Shown in pieces: positions 5,939 to 9,378 of a stretch of 9,378 nucleotides of DNA. The stretch spans positions 1 through 9,378 of the forward strand of contig CALNBV010000035.1 of assembly GCA_937874515.1 (NCBI GenBank), read 5' to 3'. The stretch comes from an uncultured Paenibacillaceae bacterium (GTDB lineage Bacteria; Bacillota; Bacilli; Aneurinibacillales; Aneurinibacillaceae). Every line of letters starts with the position of its first letter. Position 1 is the stretch's first letter. Below the pieces are notes generated by a model that was not told the origin of the DNA, did not search any database, and saw nothing but the letters and a program-made list of their open reading frames with translations. A program made the translations under genes and the position numbers.

Positions 5939-6961
5939 ATGTTTTCTAAACTTCCTTACCTCTCACAAACTCCTGTTACCATAGAATACACTCCTAATTC
6001 TGTATTAAAAAGTCCCCATATCCCTGTACCCTTTCAAACCATCAACAGCAGGGGACGATATAGCACTTGTACAGACGTTTCATGGTTTAACAACGACCAG
6101 AATTTAGCTGTAATGAATTTTGCAACGGAAAGCCTCTATATCTACCAGTTTGATGCACAAAAGCACACCCTCACCTTAAAACAAACCTTAACCAATAATG
6201 ATGGAATGCAATTAAGTTGGCCAGACAAGTTAGCTTTTTCTCCAGATGGGTTATATCTTGCCATTACAAACATTCTCAGTAGATCCATCAATATGTATTC
6301 CATCGTTCCCCATACAAAATTAATTAACCCTGTTCCTATTCAGATCATAAAACATCCCAATTCAATTTTTTTCCATGGAGTTGCATTTTCCACTACTTCG
6401 AAATATATAGTAAGCACCACCATTGATCATGATGGTTTCATTCTTATTAATAAAATTGAACATGATTCCAATGGTGCTCTTCGTTTAATTCCCACCCAGA
6501 TTGTACCCAACAATTACTTACCCTTTAAACCAAAAAGCATTAATTTTTCTAATGATGGTTCACTAATGATTATTTGCTATTCCTTGAATGCCAATAGTAA
6601 AGAATCCCTTGATTGTTATGGGGCCATAGCAATTTATGCATTTGACAATGTGACTGGAACCCTGAGTCAGCAACCTGTATGTGAATTAGTTGGACACTCG
6701 GAGCTATGTACTCTTGATGATATTATCTTCTCCAATGATCCTCTATCCTCCCTCATCATTGCTCCAACACAAGGGAATGATACAATCGTTTTTTACTCTT
6801 TTGATAAAAAATCTAATAAAATAGATCCGAATTTCTTTACCTTTACTAATCCTGAAGCAAAAATTAGTTTTCCCCATGGCATTTCTCTGTCATCAGACAA
6901 TAAATACCTTGCTCTTTCTAATTATGGAGATGATAAGGTAACCATTTATTCTTTAATTTAA
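5939..6961 (+). CDS. Beta-propeller protein, lactonase/WD40-like
   Basis: A 340-residue protein built of repeated four-strand blades. The recurring blade signature is a hydrophobic strand, then FSxDGxYLAxxN, then a strand ending in xIYxF: KLAFSPDGLYLAITN, GVAFSTTSKYIVSTT, SINFSNDGSLMIICY, DIIFSNDPLSSLIIAP and GISLSSDNKYLALSNYGDDKVTIYSL. The spacing (roughly 45-55 residues) suits a six- or seven-bladed propeller of the 6-phosphogluconolactonase or WD40 type. There is no signal peptide or membrane segment, so it should be cytoplasmic. I see no catalytic residues specific enough to claim lactonase activity; a binding scaffold is equally possible. AGGAGCGTG precedes the ATG. Many codons end in C (CCC, ACC, ATC), and the gene sits between direct repeats, so acquisition by transfer is possible but unproven. 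Confidence 0.8.
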   Translation: MFSKLPYLSQTPVTIEYTPNSVLKSPHIPVPFQTINSRGRYSTCTDVSWFNNDQNLAVMNFATESLYIYQFDAQKHTLTLKQTLTNNDGMQLSWPDKLAFSPDGLYLAITNILSRSINMYSIVPHTKLINPVPIQIIKHPNSIFFHGVAFSTTSKYIVSTTIDHDGFILINKIEHDSNGALRLIPTQIVPNNYLPFKPKSINFSNDGSLMIICYSLNANSKESLDCYGAIAIYAFDNVTGTLSQQPVCELVGHSELCTLDDIIFSNDPLSSLIIAPTQGNDTIVFYSFDKKSNKIDPNFFTFTNPEAKISFPHGISLSSDNKYLALSNYGDDKVTIYSLI

Positions 6962-7056
6962 TAAAGAAAACTTGGCTTCGCCAAGCCTTTTGAGGCGCAG
7001 GAGAAGCCTTAGTTGCACTTATGCAGATAAGATAAAATTTATAAATTCTTATCCGC
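6962..7056 (+). repeat. 95-bp structured direct repeat, copy 2
   Basis: Same orientation as 5339-5433, with three substitutions. One (A to G at the start of the second hairpin) keeps pairing as G-T on the plus strand; one (G to A) makes an A-C mismatch in the third hairpin. It starts immediately after the stop of the propeller gene, which is separated by it from the terminator at 7061, so the element is probably transcribed in the 3' untranslated region. Confidence 0.9.
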
Positions 7057-7060
7057 CCAC

Positions 7061-7091
7061 AAAGAGCTTCGCTACAGTGAAGCTCTTTTTT
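7061..7091 (+). terminator. Terminator after the propeller gene and repeat copy 2
   Basis: AAAGAGCTTC (7061-7070) and GAAGCTCTTT (7079-7088) form a 10-bp stem with an eight-base loop, followed by more T. It is 100 bases beyond the propeller stop and four bases past the repeat. Confidence 0.9.
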
Positions 7092-7181
7092 CTTAATAAG
7101 AGGAATTTTTATGCAACATTTTATCGACTAAAATCGTCTTAAACCTTAATACTCTGTTAGATTGAGTCATATTAGTATAGA

Positions 7182-7264
7182 GAAAACTTGGCTGGCTGGC
7201 TCCAAGCCTTAGGCAATTACCCGTTTGGGTGCAACCCCAAGTTGCATAAATCCATTGCCCCTAA
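7182..7264 (+). repeat. Diverged third copy of the repeat family, folding as a multi-stem RNA upstream of mreB
   Basis: It shares GAAAACTTGGCT, CCAAGCCTT, AGGC and AGTTGCA with the 95-bp repeats, in the same order and orientation, but has a different middle. Possible stems are CTTGG/CCAAG (7187-7206, with GGCT three times in tandem), ACCC/GGGT (7219-7230) and GCAAC/GTTGC (7231-7245). A closing stem TTAGG-CAAT (7209-7217) with ATTG-CC-CCTAA (7254-7264) would have a two-base bulge. AACTTGG (7185-7191) can also pair with CCAAGTT (7237-7243), competing with the others. It ends 70 bases before the mreB start. Whether it acts as a leader RNA or is only a dispersed element is unknown. Confidence 0.6.
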
Positions 7265-7334
7265 AAAAGAGGAGACTTTTGTATAGATTATTTAATGAAT
7301 AAAAAGGTTGTAGGATGGAAGGAGACTTTTCGTT

Positions 7335-8384
7335 ATGTTTTCAAAGTTTAGTAGAGATATGGGGATAGATTTAGGGACAGCCAATTCACTGGTATATTTA
7401 AAATCTAAGGGGATTGTGGTTCGCGAACCTTCTGTTGTTGCTATTAAGAAGGATACAGGTAATATTTTAGCAGTGGGCAATTCCGCGAAAAATATGCTGG
7501 GTCGTACACCAGGTAATATCGTAGCATTACGGCCGATGAAAAGCGGAGTCATCGCTGATTTTGATACCACTACCACGATGATTCGCTATTATATTGAACA
7601 GGCGCAAAAAAACAAAGGCCTTTTTGCCCCTAAACCCAATGTAATGGTCGGCATTCCTTCGGGCATTACTTCAGTTGAGAAACGCGCCATTGAAGATGCC
7701 ATCCGTTTAGCTGGCGCAATGACTGCTTATACCATTGAAGAACCCTTTGCCGCAGCTATTGGTGCCAATTTACCTGTATGGGAACCAACTGGCAGCATGG
7801 TTGTAGATATTGGTGGCGGAACGACAGAAGTAGCCATTATATCCTTGGGGGGTATTGTCATTAGTAAATCCCTTCGTGTTGCCGGAGATGAAATGGATGA
7901 AGCCATCATCAAATATATTAAAAATAAGTATAATTTGTTGATTGGTGAACGGACTGCTGAATTGTTAAAAATGGAAATTGGCTCTGCTATTCCTCCACAA
8001 GAAAAAGAAGTAATGGATATTCGTGGCCGTGACTTAGTTTCTGGATTGCCTAAAACCGTTGAAATTACTGCTTTAGAGATCGCAGAGGCTCTCCGTGAAA
8101 CCGTACGAAGCATTGTAGAAACCGTAAAAGTTACTCTAGAAAAAAGTCCCCCAGAACTTGCTGCTGACATTATCGACAAAGGCATCGTACTAACCGGCGG
8201 TGGCGCTTTACTGCGTAATCTAGACCGCTTTTTATCGGAAGAATCATGTCTTCCTGTAACTGTTGCGGAAGACCCCCTGGATTGTGTTGCCATCGGTACA
8301 GGGCGTGCTTTAGAACATCTCCATCTCTTAACATCCAAAAATGGAATCACTGAACGCACTAGGAGACTCATCAAAAGTAAATAA
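7335..8384 (+). CDS. mreB: Rod shape-determining protein, MreB-type bacterial actin (solitary copy)
   Basis: A 349-residue actin homologue. It forms membrane-bound filaments that guide cell-wall elongation enzymes. Phosphate-1 loop GIDLGTAN is at 10-17, phosphate-2 VVDIGGGTTE at 156-165, and the adenosine motif GIVLTGGGALL at 283-293. IEEPFAAAIGANLPVWEP (134-151) and IRGRDLVSGLPKT (229-241) are MreB signatures. The sequence fits MreB better than Mbl or MreBH (for example ANLPVWEPTGSMVVDIGGG and AEDPLDCVAIGTG). A short amphipathic N-terminus (MFSKFSRD) suits membrane binding. The tail (about 330-349, ending RTRRLIKSK) is basic and slightly longer than usual. AAGGAGACTTTT gives a clear ribosome site. 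A terminator follows at once and no mreC, mreD, radC or maf is present, so this may be a second mreB paralogue. Confidence 0.96.
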   Translation: MFSKFSRDMGIDLGTANSLVYLKSKGIVVREPSVVAIKKDTGNILAVGNSAKNMLGRTPGNIVALRPMKSGVIADFDTTTTMIRYYIEQAQKNKGLFAPKPNVMVGIPSGITSVEKRAIEDAIRLAGAMTAYTIEEPFAAAIGANLPVWEPTGSMVVDIGGGTTEVAIISLGGIVISKSLRVAGDEMDEAIIKYIKNKYNLLIGERTAELLKMEIGSAIPPQEKEVMDIRGRDLVSGLPKTVEITALEIAEALRETVRSIVETVKVTLEKSPPELAADIIDKGIVLTGGGALLRNLDRFLSEESCLPVTVAEDPLDCVAIGTGRALEHLHLLTSKNGITERTRRLIKSK

Positions 8385-8406
8385 TTTGGTTTAATATAAT
8401 GTACAT

Positions 8407-8440
8407 AAAGAACTCTAGCATCAATCGCTAGAGTTCTTTT
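8407..8440 (+). terminator. Terminator of the mreB gene
   Basis: AAAGAACTCTAGC (8407-8419) and GCTAGAGTTCTTT form a 13-bp stem with a seven-base loop and end in a T-run on the plus strand. The other strand has a weaker T-rich tail, so it may also stop transcripts of the facing gene to the right. Confidence 0.9.
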
Positions 8441-8510
8441 CCATCTTTATCAAGATTCTTCTATATTCCCCTTGCTATGTGTCTTTATGAATATTGTTTT
8501 ACATTTACTC

Positions 8511-9338
8511 TTACCAATGGGGTGGCCGTTGTAAGTAATAGGGTAATTTTGTATCTTTATTCCCTTTCGCTGAGTTTATTTGCATTTGAGTGAGAAATAG
8601 ACTAGTAGAAAGGTTTGCCCCACTTAAATCTGCATCACGTAAATCTGCGCCGATGAAATCAACGCCTCTTAAGTCCGTATTTCGCAAATCGCTAGCGATT
8701 AAATAGGCCCCTCGCAAATTAATTCCCCTTAAATCTTGCCCTTTCAACTTTTTCCCGATCCAATCTACACCTTTATAATTTCGTGATTTGTTGGAGGTTG
8801 TAACCTTTATGTTATTCCGGATATACTCACTTGTTTCTACCAACAATTCATTTACGGGATGCCGATAAGATGGAATATCTATAGATAATAACTGATCAGG
8901 ATCAAGCATTGTTAAACTTTGCAATTGGTCTAATTGAACCTTCAATTTTTCAAATAACGATGGCGAAATCTGATAGGACATAGCCTCCCCGATATAAGCA
9001 ATCATTTCATATAGTTGATCCATGATAGGAAAGACGCGAAACATTTTCTCACGAACAAGAGGATATTCTCGCCAGTCTTGCCCCTTGAAGGTATCCTGAG
9101 AAACCCTTTGCCCCGCTCCTAAACAATCAAAAACGGTACACCCTTTAAATCCTTTTTCTCGAAGATTGCTGTGGATTTTACATCTATAATCAGGCTGTAA
9201 ATTAAGACAGGGTTCTCCAGCCCCTTTATTCATTGCAAAATCACTGGAAGCTGCAACATTAAGTGCGGTACAACATAATCCAAAACATTTCGTACAATCT
9301 GCTTGCAGGTTTTCTCTTTTATCTTCAGACACTACCAT
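8511..9338 (-). CDS. Cysteine-cluster (YkgJ-like) and pentapeptide-repeat protein
   Basis: A 275-residue protein with two unlike parts. The N-terminus holds eight cysteines (15, 18, 22, 23, 44, 53, 67, 72), beginning with CTKCFGLCC and followed by DYRCKIH, GFKGC and FDC. This resembles the YkgJ/UPF0153 metal-chelating region, which may bind iron or zinc. Residues 100-180 are helical with no recognised motif. Residues 188-245 are pentapeptide repeats of the A(D/N)LxG type (LKGQDLRGINLRGAYLIASD and onward), forming a short right-handed beta-helix of about two to three coils. Pentapeptide proteins can mimic DNA or scaffold proteins; no function can be assigned here. The ATG at 9338 sits only three bases after AGAGGAG, and the GTG two codons later has better spacing, so the true start could be 9332. 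Confidence 0.85.
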   Translation of the reverse strand: MVVSEDKRENLQADCTKCFGLCCTALNVAASSDFAMNKGAGEPCLNLQPDYRCKIHSNLREKGFKGCTVFDCLGAGQRVSQDTFKGQDWREYPLVREKMFRVFPIMDQLYEMIAYIGEAMSYQISPSLFEKLKVQLDQLQSLTMLDPDQLLSIDIPSYRHPVNELLVETSEYIRNNIKVTTSNKSRNYKGVDWIGKKLKGQDLRGINLRGAYLIASDLRNTDLRGVDFIGADLRDADLSGANLSTSLFLTQMQINSAKGNKDTKLPYYLQRPPHW

Positions 9339-9378
9339 AATCTCCTCTAGTCTATAACTTTAACTGGAAAAAAGTTCT

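Noticed and set aside
5339..7056. CRISPR array or composite transposon formed by the repeats
   Set aside because: There are only two close copies 1.5 kb apart, no spacer series, no transposase and no target-site duplication seen.
7295..7351. An 18-codon reading frame (MNKKVVGWKETFRYVFKV) overlapping the mreB start
   Set aside because: The nearest Shine-Dalgarno site is about 20 bases away and the frame overlaps the mreB ribosome site and start; nothing supports translation.
7727..8374. Long 215-codon frame on the minus strand inside mreB
   Set aside because: It is antisense to a clear MreB protein, has a low-complexity serine/threonine/isoleucine-rich composition and no family resemblance.

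Overview
The window looks like chromosome from a low-GC Gram-positive rod, most likely a member of the Bacillaceae. Base composition is AT-rich, Shine-Dalgarno sites are strong (AAAGGAGGTGA, AAGGGGGG, AAGGAGA), TTG and GTG starts are used, intrinsic terminators are plentiful, and the gene families (PadR with a DUF1700/HAAS membrane protein, YtrA-type GntR with an ABC exporter, MreB, DinB-like, stand-alone B3/4) are typical of that group. I cannot name the species. Nothing points to phage, plasmid, CRISPR or an insertion sequence.

Left part, all minus strand. At 1-688 a PadR-family repressor is translationally coupled to a DUF1700/HAAS membrane protein that runs off the left edge. A promoter lies upstream, with repeated TACTACC and ATGCA-type half-sites that are likely PadR operators. 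At 974-3770 there is a YtrA-like operon: GntR repressor, ABC ATPase, ABC permease, then a membrane-anchored protein of unknown function, with a near-perfect palindromic operator at its promoter and a terminator at its end. The ATPase and the permease are each broken by one apparent missing base in a homopolymer. Putting back one T in each gives well-formed proteins of about 300 and 250 residues, so the operon is either freshly decaying, mis-sequenced, or (less likely) read by frameshifting.

Middle, minus strand. At 3857-4405 lies a DinB/YfiT-like metal-binding-fold protein with its own promoter and terminator. At 4550-5333 lies a stand-alone B3/4 (PheT editing-like) domain protein, also with a terminator.

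Right part. At 5339-7264 are two near-identical 95-bp direct repeats (92/95 identical) flanking a HesB-like protein and a beta-propeller protein, followed by a third, diverged copy. The third copy can fold into a multi-stem RNA just upstream of an MreB-family gene (7335-8384) that stands alone, without mreC or mreD. At the right end a minus-strand gene joins a cysteine-rich YkgJ-like N-terminus to a pentapeptide-repeat C-terminus.

The genes do not form one pathway; this is mostly a row of short, separately terminated units. I found no clear new defence or mobile system. The structured repeat family and the two frameshifts deserve the most attention.
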